Assembly (NCBI RefSeq): GCF_024296685.1 | Contig: NZ_CP100763.1 | Span: forward strand, 2,852,001-2,916,000 | DNA from: Natrinema marinum | GTDB taxonomy: Archaea; Halobacteriota; Halobacteria; Halobacteriales; Natrialbaceae | Reading direction: 5' to 3' | Length of the DNA: 64,000 nt | Shown here: one piece after another, positions 7,240 to 16,485 of the stretch | Layout of the letters: every line of letters starts with the position of its first letter | How positions within the stretch are numbered: the first letter of the stretch is position 1 | Translations under genes and position numbers: made by a program | Notes under the pieces: model-generated | What the model saw: the letters and a program-made list of their open reading frames with translations, nothing else | What the model was told of the DNA's origin: nothing | Database searches by the model: none

Positions 7240-8274
7240 ATGGATCTCACACATCGCCCTCGGCGGCTCCGTCAGGACCGGGTCCGCGGGCTCGTCAGCG
7301 AAACGAGCCTCGAGCCCGCCGATCTCATCGCTCCGGTGTTCGTCGACGCGACGGCCGACGAGCGGGTCCCGATCGAGTCGATGCCCGGCCACGAGCGGGT
7401 CCCGATCGACGACTCGGTTGCCCGCGTGGAGGAAGTCCTCGAGACCGGCGTCGAAGCGGTCATGCTCTTTGGTATCCCGGAATCGAAAGACTCCGAGGGG
7501 AGCCGCGCCTGGGCCGAAGACGGCGTCATCCAGGAGGCGCTGCGCCGGATCACGAGCGAGACCGATGCCTACGTCATCACCGACGTCTGTCTCTGTGAGT
7601 ACACCGACCACGGTCACTGCGGGCCCCTCGAGGAGGAATTGCGAGCCGAGGAGGAGGTCGTCGAATCGGACGGACCGACCTGCGAGCCGACGCTGACCGT
7701 CGACAACGACGCGACGCTCGAGGCCTTGGAGAAGATCAGCACTTCGCACGCTCGCGCAGGCGCGGACATGATCGCTCCCAGCGGGATGATGGACGGGATG
7801 GTCGGCGCTATCCGCGACGCCCTGGACCGCGACGGGTTCGAGCACGTCCCGATCATGAGCTACGCGGTCAAGTACGAGAGCGCCTTCTACGGCCCGTTCC
7901 GGGACGCCGCCGACGGCGCACCGGCCTTCGGCAATCGGCGACACTATCAGATGGACCCCGCGAACGCCCGGGAAGCGCTCCGGGAGGCCCGCCTCGACGC
8001 CGAGCAGGGCGCGGACGTGATGATGGTCAAACCCGCGCTGCCGTATCTCGACATCGTCAGCGCCGTCCGCCGGGAGTTCGACCGTCCCGTCGCCGCCTAC
8101 AACGTCTCCGGCGAGTACGCCATGCTGCAGGCCGCCGCCGAAAAGGGGTGGCTCGAACTGGATGACGTGGCACTCGAGTCGCTGCTCTCGATCAAACGTG
8201 CAGGTGCGGACCTGATTCTGACGTACTTCGCGGAGGATGTCGCGGAGCACCTCGCTGCGGACCGACGCCGGTAG
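7240..8274 (+). CDS. hemB: Porphobilinogen synthase (5-aminolevulinate dehydratase)
   Basis: This 344-residue cytosolic enzyme condenses two 5-aminolevulinate molecules into porphobilinogen, the first pyrrole of heme, siroheme and cobamides. It has a zinc-type cysteine site, [13 protein letters not shown] (Cys117, Cys119, Cys127), and both Schiff-base lysines, Lys211 in [14 protein letters not shown] and Lys264 in [11 protein letters not shown]. The length is normal for the family. Together with hemL at 10815 and hemC-cobA-hemD at 16486-19188, most of the path from glutamate semialdehyde to uroporphyrinogen III is present in this window; glutamyl-tRNA reductase is not. Confidence 0.95.
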   Translation: MDLTHRPRRLRQDRVRGLVSETSLEPADLIAPVFVDATADERVPIESMPGHERVPIDDSVARVEEVLETGVEAVMLFGIPESKDSEGSRAWAEDGVIQEALRRITSETDAYVITDVCLCEYTDHGHCGPLEEELRAEEEVVESDGPTCEPTLTVDNDATLEALEKISTSHARAGADMIAPSGMMDGMVGAIRDALDRDGFEHVPIMSYAVKYESAFYGPFRDAADGAPAFGNRRHYQMDPANAREALREARLDAEQGADVMMVKPALPYLDIVSAVRREFDRPVAAYNVSGEYAMLQAAAEKGWLELDDVALESLLSIKRAGADLILTYFAEDVAEHLAADRRR

Positions 8275-8693
8275 ACGGCAACCATTCGTTCTCGCGGTCA
8301 CTGCGGACTTGAGTCCTCTTCGCGCTCTCGTCGCAGTCGGCGCTGGCAGCGCGATGTAATTCGGAACCCATTCGGACGAACGTCCATCCATCTGCGCTCA
8401 AAGCCAAACGAGTGGCAACATCTGCCGCGCGCGAGCCGCATCTGCCACTCGGAGGCGCTATTTCGCCCTTCTACGAACCGATCCGTCTCTCGCCCGGGTT
8501 TTCCCAGCTTTACAAAGAGAGAATATATAACCAGAGCTCGAAAAATCCGTAAGATCGAATTGCCTTATACACATTAAACCTCCTCTAGATTTGTTCGCTT
8601 GTCCCTATTACCCAGACTATTTTAGCCAATTGTCAACGCTAACCCTTATATGAAGCTAGTCCATCGGGTTCAGACGTGATTCAGAATACAACC
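8275..8693. other. Intergenic region with Amt-PII promoter
   Basis: No gene is supportable in these roughly 420 bases. The right part is A/T-rich (GAGAGAATATATAACC near 8516, TTGCCTTATACACATTAAAC near 8560, CCCTTATATGAAG at 8643-8655). The last is the best TATA candidate for the ammonium transporter transcript and would place the transcript start near 8673, just before the upstream ORF at 8694. Nitrogen-control sites may lie here, but none could be identified by eye. Confidence 0.45.
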
Positions 8694-8771
8694 ATGAGGT
8701 CGAGCGGTTCAGGCGTGGACAAACGTCTACAACACAGTAGCGATACAGACCACACGGGGGTGTGGGACTGA
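8694..8771 (+). CDS. Upstream ORF of 25 codons overlapping the Amt-PII start
   Basis: ATG at 8694 opens a frame encoding [20 protein letters not shown] then TGVWD. Its TGA (8769-8771) overlaps the transporter ATG at 8771 in the arrangement TGATG. It lies downstream of the TATA box near 8647. Such an overlap permits re-initiation, so translation of this leader could control transporter synthesis. No homologue is recognised; whether it is translated is unknown. An alternative reading is that the transporter starts at the in-frame GTG at 8762. Confidence 0.35.
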   Translation: MRSSGSGVDKRLQHSSDTDHTGVWD

Positions 8772-10447
8772 TGGAGCCGATGCCCTTGCAGGTCGACCCA
8801 CAGGTTATCGTCGACGGCGTGAACCTCATGTGGGTGCTCGTCGTCAGCTTCCTGATCTTCTTCATGCACGCCGGCTTCGCCATGCTCGAGGCGGGTCAGG
8901 TGCGCTCGAAGAACGTCGCGAACCAGCTGACGAAGAACCTGCTGACCTGGTCGGTCGGTGTGACAGTGTTCTTCCTCATCGGCGTCGGCGTCGATGGGCT
9001 CGTCGCTGGTAGCGGGTTCGTACCCGGATTCGATGTCGCAGCCGTCAACGACTGGGTCGGCTGGTTGTTCGGCGCCGTCTTCGCGATGACGGCCGCGACG
9101 ATCGTCTCCGGAGCAGTCGCCGGTCGCGCGAAGCTTCGCGCGTACGTCACGTACACCTTCCTGCTGGCCGCGGTGATCTACCCCGTCGTCACCGGTCTCA
9201 CGTGGTCGGGCGAACTGCTCTCGTACAACGGCGTGCTGTTCGACGACTTCGCCGGCGGGATGATCGTCCACGGGATGGGCGGCATCGCCGGACTCACCGC
9301 CGCTTGGATGCTCGGACCGCGCCTCGACCGCTACAACGAGGACGGCTCCGCGAACGTTATCCCCGGCCACTCGCTGACCTTCGCCGTGCTCGGGACGCTG
9401 ATCCTGGCCTTCGGCTGGTACGGCTTCAACGTCGGGACCGCTGCGACGGTGTTCACCGTCACCGACGGCGAACTGGCGCTCGGTGCCTTCGCGACCGTCG
9501 GCCGCGTCGCCATGACGACGACGATCGCGATGGCCTGCGGCGCGATGGGTGCCGGGCTCGTCGCCTGGCTCAAAACCGGAAAAGTCGACACCCTCTACGT
9601 CGCGAACGGCCTGCTGGCCGGTCTCGTCGGGATCACCGCGATCCCCCACGCGTCGACCTGGTGGGGCGCGTTCCTCGTCGGCGGCCTCGCCGGCGCCCAG
9701 CTCCCCATCGTCTTCGACATCGTCGAGAACTACCTGAAGATCGACGACGTCTGTGCAGTCTTCCCGGTTCACGGTTCGGCCGGCGTCCTCGGGACGCTGA
9801 TGCTCCCGATCGTGGCCGCACCCGAATACATGAGCGGCATCAGCGGTAGCCGCGTGGACATGTTCATCGCACAGTTCCTCGGCGTCGTCGTCATCGCCGC
9901 CTGGACGGTCGTCATGACCGCGCTCGTCTGGGGCGTACTCAAATTGATCGGACAGGCCCGTGTCACGCCTGAACACGAGCGCGACGGCCTCGACGTCTCC
10001 GAACACGGCGTCGATACCTACCCCGAGTTCGGCCAGCCCGATGTCGCCACCGACGGTGGCTCCGACGAAATCATCCGCACCGACGGCGGCGAGCCAAACG
10101 ACGGCGAGATCAAGATGGTCACCGCGATCGTCCGCCCCGACCGCCTCGGCCAGATCAAGCAGTCGCTGGCCGAAGCCGGCGCGCCGTCGCTGACCGTCAC
10201 CAACGTCTCCGGTCGCGGCTCACAGCCCGCGAAGAAGGGCCAGTGGCGCGGCGAGGAGTACACGGTCGACCTCCACCAGAAGGTCAAGATCGAGTGCGTC
10301 GTCGCCGACATCCCCGCACAGGAGGTCGTCGACGCCATCCGCACTGCCGCCGAAACCGGCGAACCCGGCGACGGCAAGATCTTCGTCCTTCCCGTCGAGG
10401 ACGCGACACAGGTTCGAACCGGCAAGACCGGCCCTGACGCCGTCTAA
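8771..10447 (+). CDS. amt: Ammonium transporter fused to a C-terminal PII (GlnB/GlnK) domain
   Basis: This 558-residue fusion has an Amt/Mep/Rh ammonium channel in about residues 1-405, with eleven hydrophobic segments and the pore-region motifs [22 protein letters not shown] and [11 protein letters not shown], whose His residues fit the twin-His pore. An acidic linker follows ([20 protein letters not shown]), then a full PII domain from about 450 ([20 protein letters not shown]-loop [11 protein letters not shown], end [19 protein letters not shown]). The T-loop tyrosine, the uridylylation site in bacteria, is present. PII proteins bind ATP, ADP and 2-oxoglutarate and plug the channel, so here the channel and its gate are one polypeptide. 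The start is discussed under the upstream ORF. Confidence 0.93.
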   Translation: MEPMPLQVDPQVIVDGVNLMWVLVVSFLIFFMHAGFAMLEAGQVRSKNVANQLTKNLLTWSVGVTVFFLIGVGVDGLVAGSGFVPGFDVAAVNDWVGWLFGAVFAMTAATIVSGAVAGRAKLRAYVTYTFLLAAVIYPVVTGLTWSGELLSYNGVLFDDFAGGMIVHGMGGIAGLTAAWMLGPRLDRYNEDGSANVIPGHSLTFAVLGTLILAFGWYGFNVGTAATVFTVTDGELALGAFATVGRVAMTTTIAMACGAMGAGLVAWLKTGKVDTLYVANGLLAGLVGITAIPHASTWWGAFLVGGLAGAQLPIVFDIVENYLKIDDVCAVFPVHGSAGVLGTLMLPIVAAPEYMSGISGSRVDMFIAQFLGVVVIAAWTVVMTALVWGVLKLIGQARVTPEHERDGLDVSEHGVDTYPEFGQPDVATDGGSDEIIRTDGGEPNDGEIKMVTAIVRPDRLGQIKQSLAEAGAPSLTVTNVSGRGSQPAKKGQWRGEEYTVDLHQKVKIECVVADIPAQEVVDAIRTAAETGEPGDGKIFVLPVEDATQVRTGKTGPDAV

Positions 10448-10814
10448 GCTCGGCACACGGGGTCGATAGATCGCGGCCGCCCGCCGACGGCCCGCGACGT
10501 GATGCTCACGCGACCCACGTCCCACAGTGTGTTACTGTACTCGGCGAGACGCCGCCCGCGTTCGAACGCGGGTCCCGAACCGGAGCCGACGGACGGTGTG
10601 CTCCGCCGGAGTTTCGATTGTCATCGACACTGCCGCGGCCCTGGTCGGCCGCTTCTCGCTGTTTTCACTCTCCCGAGCGGCAGCGCTCGAGCGAGGGAAC
10701 CCTCCCGAAGCGAGCCGATACCGTCGGACTCGAGGCGGACACGTTCGGTCGCCGGCCGGCGGTTCGCGGACGGACCTCGGTACTACTTTGCCGTCCGAAT
10801 CCGAAAGGCCGCGC
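10448..10814. other. Intergenic region upstream of hemL
   Basis: About 367 bases hold no supportable gene. The hemL frame is open upstream to 10527, but that extension would encode a strongly basic, arginine-rich peptide unlike haloarchaeal proteins and unlike HemL N-termini. The sequence TACTACTTTGCC (about 10783-10794) is a weak TATA candidate about 26 bases before the hemL ATG. Confidence 0.4.
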
Positions 10815-12161
10815 ATGACCGAGGACAACTCACGCGAACTCTACGATCGGGCGCTGTCGGTACTGCCCGGCGGCGTCAACTCCGCGGTCCGCGCGGCGAT
10901 CGAGCCGTATCCGTTCTTCGTCCGCAAGGGCGAGGGCGGCCACGTTATCGATGCCGACGGCAACCGGTACATCGACTGGGTCATGGGTCTGGGACCGCTG
11001 CTGTTGGGCCACGACCTTCCCGAACCCGTCCGAGCGGCCATCCAGCGGACGGCCAGCGAAGGGCCGATGTACGGCACGCCGACGGAAGTCGAGGTCGATC
11101 TCGCGGAGTTCGTCGTTCGCCACGTCCCGAGCGTCGAGAAGATCCGCTTCGTCAACTCGGGGACCGAGGCGACGGTGTCGGCGGTCCGGCTCGCGCGAGG
11201 CTACACCGGCCGGAACAAGATCGTCGTCATGCAAGGCGGCTACCACGGCGCACAGGAGTCGACGCTGGTCGAGGGTGACGCCGAGAACCCGACGCCGTCC
11301 TCCGCGGGCATCCCGCAGTCCTTCGCCGAACACACGCTTCCGGTGCCGTTCAACGACGAGGACGCGATGCGAGAGGTCTTCGAGGAACACGGCGACGACA
11401 TCGCGGCCGTTCTCACCGAGCCCATCCTGGGCAACTACGGCATCGTCTATCCCGAAGACGGCTACCACGAGTTCCTCCGCGAGATCACCGACGAGCACGG
11501 CTCGCTGCTGATCTTCGACGAGGTCATCACCGGCTTCCGGGTCGGCGGCCTCGGCTGCGCACAAAGCGAGTTCGGCGTCACGCCCGATCTGACGACGTTC
11601 GGCAAGATCATCGGCGGCGGCTTCCCCGTCGGCGCGATCGGCGGCCGCGCGGAGATCGTCGAGGGCTTTACCCCCTCCGGCGACGTCTTTCAGGCCGGCA
11701 CCTTCTCCGGCCACCCCGTCACGATGGCCGCCGGCCTCGAGACCCTGCAGTTCGCCGCGGAAAACGACGTCTACGACCACGTCAACGGGCTGGGCGACCG
11801 GCTCCGGAGCGGGCTGACCGACATCATCGCCGATCAGGCCCCCAGCTACACCGTCACCGGCACCGACAGCATGTTCAAGGTGATCTTTACCAGAGGAGGT
11901 CCGGGACCGGACTCGCTCGAGGAGCAGTGCGAGGCCGGCTGCCGGCAGGACCCGACCTGCCCGCGCTACGACTACTGTCCGAAAAACGCCGCGGACGTGA
12001 AAAACGCCGAGACGGAGCGCTGGCGGCGCATCTTCTGGGGGCAGATGAAAGAACAAGATATCTTCCTCTCGCAGAACCAGTTCGAGTGCCAGTTCGTCAG
12101 CTACGGCCACACCGACGACGACGTCGAGGAGACGCTCGAGGCGTACAAGGAAGCGCTGTAG
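10815..12161 (+). CDS. hemL: Glutamate-1-semialdehyde 2,1-aminomutase with a Cys-rich insertion
   Basis: This 448-residue PLP enzyme converts glutamate-1-semialdehyde to 5-aminolevulinate in the C5 pathway. Landmarks are [12 protein letters not shown] at the N-terminus, FVNSGTEAT (112-120), FDEVITGFR (234-242) and the PLP lysine Lys264 in [14 protein letters not shown]. Near the C-terminus, residues about 360-410 contain an insertion with four cysteines, C372-x3-C376-x5-C382-x5-C388, followed by charged residues. Bacterial HemL proteins of about 425-430 residues lack it. The four cysteines could bind zinc or an iron-sulfur cluster. The start at 10815 matches the family N-terminus. Confidence 0.93.
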   Translation: MTEDNSRELYDRALSVLPGGVNSAVRAAIEPYPFFVRKGEGGHVIDADGNRYIDWVMGLGPLLLGHDLPEPVRAAIQRTASEGPMYGTPTEVEVDLAEFVVRHVPSVEKIRFVNSGTEATVSAVRLARGYTGRNKIVVMQGGYHGAQESTLVEGDAENPTPSSAGIPQSFAEHTLPVPFNDEDAMREVFEEHGDDIAAVLTEPILGNYGIVYPEDGYHEFLREITDEHGSLLIFDEVITGFRVGGLGCAQSEFGVTPDLTTFGKIIGGGFPVGAIGGRAEIVEGFTPSGDVFQAGTFSGHPVTMAAGLETLQFAAENDVYDHVNGLGDRLRSGLTDIIADQAPSYTVTGTDSMFKVIFTRGGPGPDSLEEQCEAGCRQDPTCPRYDYCPKNAADVKNAETERWRRIFWGQMKEQDIFLSQNQFECQFVSYGHTDDDVEETLEAYKEAL

Positions 12162-12174
12162 GGGATCGAGCGCG

Positions 12175-13359
12175 CTACGTTACAACGAGCGCCGTCGTCG
12201 ACGACTCCTCGATCGGGTCGGCGGTCCGACCGCTCGAGGCCGTCGGGAGTTCGACCGCGAAGCGACTGCCGTCGGGGCCGGTCTCGACGAGGTCGACGGT
12301 CCCGCCGTAGCGGGCCACGAGTTGAGAGACCAGATACAGTCCCAAGCCGTGCGTTTGCCCGCGGCTTTCGACGCGGTCGAAGAGGACATCGAGCTTCGAG
12401 TTCGGAATACCGGGGCCGTTGTCCGCGATTTCGATTCGAACGGTTTCGGGGCCGGGATCGAGCGTGACCTCGATGCGGGGCGTCGCGGCGTCGTTGTGTT
12501 CGACCGCGTTCGAGAGGAGGTTCCCGAAAACGCGAGCCAGCAGGTCGTCCGCGCGGACGAAGACATCATCGGGGATCGACGCCGCTACCTCGAGGGAGGG
12601 TCGCCGGTTAGATAGTTTGTCGAGTTCGTCGGACAGCACGCGGGACGCGTTGACGGCCTCGGGCTGATAGCTTCCCTCGGTCGTCCGTAATAGCACGCGA
12701 ACGTCGTCGATCACCGTCGACATCTCCTCGGATTCGTCGATGACGATCTCGAGGCGGTGGCGATTTCGATCGCACAAGCCCGACTCCGTCTCCAGAACCG
12801 TCGATGCGTAGCCGTTGATGATCGTCGCGGCGTTTAACACCTCGTGGCGGAGGATGCCGTTGAGGTAGTCGAGGTAATCCCGTTGCTGCTCGACGTGTTC
12901 CGTCCGGAGGACGGCCCGTTCGGCGGTCAAGGCGCGCTCGATGGCGCGGGCTTCGATACAGCCGATGAGCAGCCCGGTCCCGGCACCGAACGCGACGGCC
13001 CATCGAAGCCACGAGAGGATCGCGACCCACGATTCGATCGGGTCGACGGCGATGAGAGCGGCGTTGACGAACAGGAAGGCGCCGAGACCGCTCAGACACC
13101 ACCACCCGATGCGCGGGTATCGCGCCGGCGAAAGGGCGGACGAACGGAGCCAGTAGCCGGCGTACGAGATCCCAACGAGAAACGGAATTGTCGTGATCAC
13201 TCCGACCAGAAACGTCCCGTCAGTGACAAGTGGCGAGCCGACCGCAACGCCGAACGCGACTTCCGCGAGCAACACGAGCGCTAGTCCCGCTCCGAAGCCG
13301 GTCAAATACGTAGGGAGCCGGTCTTCGGGAATGAGGCCGGCATTCTCGAGCCGTTGCAT
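12175..13359 (-). CDS. Membrane-bound sensor histidine kinase
   Basis: This 394-residue signal-transduction kinase has a hydrophobic N-terminal half (about 17-140, roughly five membrane helices) without an obvious extracellular sensor domain, which suggests it senses within the membrane. The kinase core follows: phospho-acceptor region ILRHEVLNAATIINGYA (about 175-191), N box NLLSNAVEHND, DNGPGIP, and a GLGLYLV G2 motif. No response regulator is adjacent, so it is an orphan kinase. It is convergent with hemL (13 bases between stops) and lies downstream of the NO reductase in the same orientation, with 100 bases between. A link to NO or oxygen signalling is only suggested by position. Confidence 0.88.
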   Translation of the reverse strand: MQRLENAGLIPEDRLPTYLTGFGAGLALVLLAEVAFGVAVGSPLVTDGTFLVGVITTIPFLVGISYAGYWLRSSALSPARYPRIGWWCLSGLGAFLFVNAALIAVDPIESWVAILSWLRWAVAFGAGTGLLIGCIEARAIERALTAERAVLRTEHVEQQRDYLDYLNGILRHEVLNAATIINGYASTVLETESGLCDRNRHRLEIVIDESEEMSTVIDDVRVLLRTTEGSYQPEAVNASRVLSDELDKLSNRRPSLEVAASIPDDVFVRADDLLARVFGNLLSNAVEHNDAATPRIEVTLDPGPETVRIEIADNGPGIPNSKLDVLFDRVESRGQTHGLGLYLVSQLVARYGGTVDLVETGPDGSRFAVELPTASSGRTADPIEESSTTALVVT

Positions 13360-13459
13360 GGCCCGCTAATACCCGCCGGCTCGGTTAGTAGTTCCGGCCA
13401 ACACCCTCGAACTGGGCCGTTCGCCGGTCTACACGGTCGAAAGAAAATCAGTGTGCGTC

Positions 13460-15775
13460 TCAGTCGTCGTCGCTGACCGGGTCGACGGAGCCGCGGTCGG
13501 GGATGAGCCGGTCGGCGATAACGTGATCGCTCGTTTCCCCAGCAGTCGCCTTCCGCTGGAAGAGCAGCTTCGCGGCCACGTCCCACGCGAAGCACACCGC
13601 TCCGGCGATCAGCAGGGTGTCGCCGGGCATGCGCAGCCAGAACAGGGTCTGGACGAGTCCCCCGTTGTAGAACTCGAGGGCCCGGGAGGCCGCATAGCCC
13701 TGCGTGAAGCCGACCTCGAGCTGGAGGAAACCGATCGGGAGCAGGGAAAGGAAGATCATCAGAGCGAGCCCGGTGTTACAGCACCAGAACGACCAGCGCA
13801 GGCGTCGGTCGGTCCAGCGGCTCTCGCGGGTGGTCAACCGGAGGATGTAGACGGCCATCCCCATCGCGAGCAGGCCGAACGCGCCGAACATCGCGCCGTG
13901 GGCGTGGGCCACCGTGAGGTAGGTGCCGGTCTCGTAGTAGCTGATGAGCGGGAGATTGATGAAAAAGCCGATCACGCCGGCTCCGAAGAAGTTCCAGACC
14001 GAGGAGGCGACGATGAAGTAGAAGGCCATCCGGTAGGGGAAATCGTTCCCGGCGGTGTCCATCGCGCGGTACTGGCCCAGCGCCTCGTAGAGGATGAACA
14101 GCAGGGGAATGAACTCGAGCGTCGAGAAGACGCTGCCGATGGGGAGCCAGACCTCGGGGAGGCCGGCCCACCAGTAGTGGTGGGAGACGCCGATGATGCC
14201 GCTGCCCATGACGAGGGCGGACTGGAAGATGACGGCCTTCTCGGCGGCCTTTTTCGAGAGGAGGTTCATCGAGACCAGCGTCAGGGCGATGACGACGAGG
14301 ATGAAGAACTCGAAGACGCCCTCGACCCACATGTGGACGACCCACCAGCGCCAGAACTCCGTGACCACGATGTTCGTCTTGGGCGTGTAGAGGAAGCCGG
14401 CCATGAACAACAAGCCGATCGAGCCGCCCGCGTAGACGATCATGTGGGCTAGCCCGTAGCGGGGCTCGCGGTCCAAGAGTGGCTTGAAGCCCCGCGCCAC
14501 GAGGACGGTCCAGCCGAGGAAGCCGACCAGCAGGCCGACCTGCCAGACGCGGCCGATTTCGAGATACTCCAGTCCCTCGTTGCCGAGCAGCCACCACAGT
14601 TGGTCGCCGAAGACGTTGTTCGTCCCCAGCCAGATGCCGACGAGGCCGCCGACGGCGACGACCAGCAGCGCGCCGATCAGGCCCTTGACGTACAGCGCCT
14701 GTTTGGGCGGCTCGCGGCCGGTCAGCAGCGGCGCGAGGAACAGGCCCGCGCCGAGCCACATCGTGGCGATCCAGAGGATGCCCAGATCGACGTGCCAGGT
14801 CCGCGCGATCGACCAGGGCAGCCACTGGAGGATGTCGAAGCCGATCGTCTCGCTGAGGCCGAAGAAGCCGTCGCGCTCGACGTAGTAGTGGGCGAGCAAG
14901 CCGCCGAGGAACGTCTGCGCGACGAACAACAGCGCGCCGATGAGGACGAACCTGGTGCTCAGAAGTTGGCTCGGCGTCAGTTCGATCTCCGACGGGTGGG
15001 GGATCGAGACGCTGCCGGACTCGGGTTCGGGGATCTCGACGGACTGGTAGAGCCAGATTGCGATCCCCGCGCCGCCGACGAGCAACACCATGGCGATGAC
15101 GCTCCAGGTCATGATCGCGCCGCCGGCGGCGTTGCCCGCAGCGGGCGAGTACGGCCAGTCGTTGGTAAAGGAGACCGTCGAGCCGGGGCGGTCGGTGTGG
15201 GAGATCCAGGCGGTCCACAGCGCGAAGTCGGCGAACTGCTCGGCCTCCTCGGCGCTCGGCACCTGTCCCTCGGGAATGCCGTGTTCGCGGTCCCCCTCGT
15301 GGTAGCGCTCGACGTAGTCCGCGCGGACCTGCTCGTGGGCGTAGACCTCGGCCGCGGAGTACCGAACCTGTGAGCCGTACTCGCTCGATTGGAGTTCCTG
15401 CCGGACCCGCTCGTCGATGCCCGCCTGCACCGTGGCGTTCAACGCCGTGTAGTTCTCGCCGTGGCGCTCCTGGGCGTAGTACTCGCGCATGTACTCCGTC
15501 TTCAACTCGAGCGTGTGAGCGGTGTAGTCGGTGTCGTAGTAACTGCCGCGGCCCAGAATCGAGCCCTGATTCATCAGGCCGTTCTCCTGAAACACTCGCT
15601 TGCCGTCTCGGACGTCCTCGTTCGTCACGACCGTCTCGCCGTCGGGTCCGACGATAGTGTCGGGAATATCGGGCGAGTTGGCGTAGGAGAGCCACGCGCC
15701 GCCGCCCATGACGACGAGGTTTACGACGAAGATCGTCGCGAGGAACGTCGCCAGCTGTTTTCGTTTCACTTGCAT
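13460..15775 (-). CDS. norB: Quinol-dependent nitric oxide reductase, single-subunit (qNor)
   Basis: This 771-residue membrane enzyme reduces 2 NO to N2O with electrons from quinol. It has an extended N-terminus with an extracellular domain (about 30-220, containing GSILGRGSYYDTDY) fused to a heme-copper-oxidase-type core of about 12 helices. Candidate heme and FeB ligands are RTWHVDLGILW, WVVHMWVEG, GVSHHYWW and TVAHAHGAMFG; the paired histidines and the glutamate of VEGVFEF fit NO reductases rather than oxygen reductases. The start at 15775 (MQVKRKQLATF) precedes the first helix. The gene sits beside a truncated globin, and both have CGAAC-N2-GTTCG palindromes upstream, consistent with NO detoxification or partial denitrification. 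Confidence 0.93.
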   Translation of the reverse strand: MQVKRKQLATFLATIFVVNLVVMGGGAWLSYANSPDIPDTIVGPDGETVVTNEDVRDGKRVFQENGLMNQGSILGRGSYYDTDYTAHTLELKTEYMREYYAQERHGENYTALNATVQAGIDERVRQELQSSEYGSQVRYSAAEVYAHEQVRADYVERYHEGDREHGIPEGQVPSAEEAEQFADFALWTAWISHTDRPGSTVSFTNDWPYSPAAGNAAGGAIMTWSVIAMVLLVGGAGIAIWLYQSVEIPEPESGSVSIPHPSEIELTPSQLLSTRFVLIGALLFVAQTFLGGLLAHYYVERDGFFGLSETIGFDILQWLPWSIARTWHVDLGILWIATMWLGAGLFLAPLLTGREPPKQALYVKGLIGALLVVAVGGLVGIWLGTNNVFGDQLWWLLGNEGLEYLEIGRVWQVGLLVGFLGWTVLVARGFKPLLDREPRYGLAHMIVYAGGSIGLLFMAGFLYTPKTNIVVTEFWRWWVVHMWVEGVFEFFILVVIALTLVSMNLLSKKAAEKAVIFQSALVMGSGIIGVSHHYWWAGLPEVWLPIGSVFSTLEFIPLLFILYEALGQYRAMDTAGNDFPYRMAFYFIVASSVWNFFGAGVIGFFINLPLISYYETGTYLTVAHAHGAMFGAFGLLAMGMAVYILRLTTRESRWTDRRLRWSFWCCNTGLALMIFLSLLPIGFLQLEVGFTQGYAASRALEFYNGGLVQTLFWLRMPGDTLLIAGAVCFAWDVAAKLLFQRKATAGETSDHVIADRLIPDRGSVDPVSDDD

Positions 15776-15843
15776 GACGGCTACGACTAACGGGAAGACG
15801 ACCGTCAAACGACCCCCCTTTTCCTACCGGCTGGAAGAAGGGG

Positions 15844-15855
15844 CGAACGTGTTCG
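15844..15855. promoter_or_regulatory. CGAAC-N2-GTTCG palindrome upstream of norB
   Basis: CGAACGTGTTCG is a perfect inverted repeat centred about 75 bases upstream of the norB start. The same half-sites with the same two-base spacing occur at 16380-16391 before the globin gene. From memory, haloarchaeal denitrification promoters regulated by the bacterio-opsin-activator-like protein NarO carry CGAAC and GTTCG half-sites upstream of the TATA box; the published spacing should be checked. Confidence 0.5.
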
Positions 15856-15974
15856 CGGCAGCCGTTAGGGGAGCCGACGGGGTAGTTCGTGTTCGACTCG
15901 AGGCGCGTAGCCCAGCGGCTCGACGCCACCTCGTTTTCCCGGATCAATGATCGGCCGAAAGAGGCCGGCAGCTC

Positions 15975-16340
15975 TCAATCGGCCGCCGTAACGATATCGT
16001 CTCGCAGCCCTGCGACCGCCTCGAGGACGGCCTGCCGATCGTCGTCGTCGACATCGAACGACGCCAGCGCCTCGTCCAAGTGGGTCGCAATCGCCTCGAA
16101 ATCGGCCGGGCCGATCTCGAGGTCTGCGTGAGCCGCCGCCATCTCCCGGCCGGAGTAGTCGACCGGACCACCGGTGACCGAACTGATGAACTTGGTCTGA
16201 TGGGCCCGCTGTTCCTGCATGTCGATGTCGTCGAAGTAGTGTGCGACCTGCTCGTCCGCCACGACGCGATCGTAGAACTCGTCGACCACAGCGGCGATCG
16301 CGTCTTCGCCACCGAGTCGTTCGTAGAGTGTTTCACTCAT
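15975..16340 (-). CDS. Group I truncated hemoglobin
   Basis: This 121-residue heme protein is of the 2-on-2 globin family. The start LYERLGGEDAIAAVVDEFYDR (split as LYERLGGEDAIA then AVVDEFYDR), the middle HYFDDIDMQEQRAHQTKF and the proximal histidine His71 in AAAHADLEIG fit group I proteins, which bind O2 and NO and often act as NO dioxygenases. It is transcribed in the same direction as norB, about 200 bases upstream of it, with its own promoter. TTTATGTAT-like sequence near 16360-16372 sits about 26 bases before the ATG (leaderless). Confidence 0.9.
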   Translation of the reverse strand: MSETLYERLGGEDAIAAVVDEFYDRVVADEQVAHYFDDIDMQEQRAHQTKFISSVTGGPVDYSGREMAAAHADLEIGPADFEAIATHLDEALASFDVDDDDRQAVLEAVAGLRDDIVTAAD

Positions 16341-16352
16341 CGTGAGCGTGTA

Positions 16353-16391
16353 CTAAACTTACATACATAAATTCCGGGGCGAACCTGTTCG
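16353..16391 (-). promoter_or_regulatory. Globin promoter: TATA box plus CGAAC-N2-GTTCG palindrome
   Basis: The minus strand carries TATA-like TTTATGTATGTAAG (about 16358-16372) centred about 26 bases before the start at 16340. Immediately upstream is CGAACCTGTTCG (16380-16391), a palindrome with the same half-sites and spacing as the one before norB. A position just upstream of the TATA box is typical of archaeal activator sites. Confidence 0.55.
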
Positions 16392-16485
16392 GTGAGGTCC
16401 GCTCGGTCGCGGTCTCGTCGCGCGATCGGTTTCCGGTCGGCGGGCAAGCGTGCGCTTTTCATACCCCAGGCTCCGACTGACGCCC

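Noticed and set aside
10527-10814. Upstream extension of hemL to an earlier ATG
   Set aside because: The extra residues are arginine-rich and unlike HemL N-termini; ATG 10815 starts exactly at the family start.
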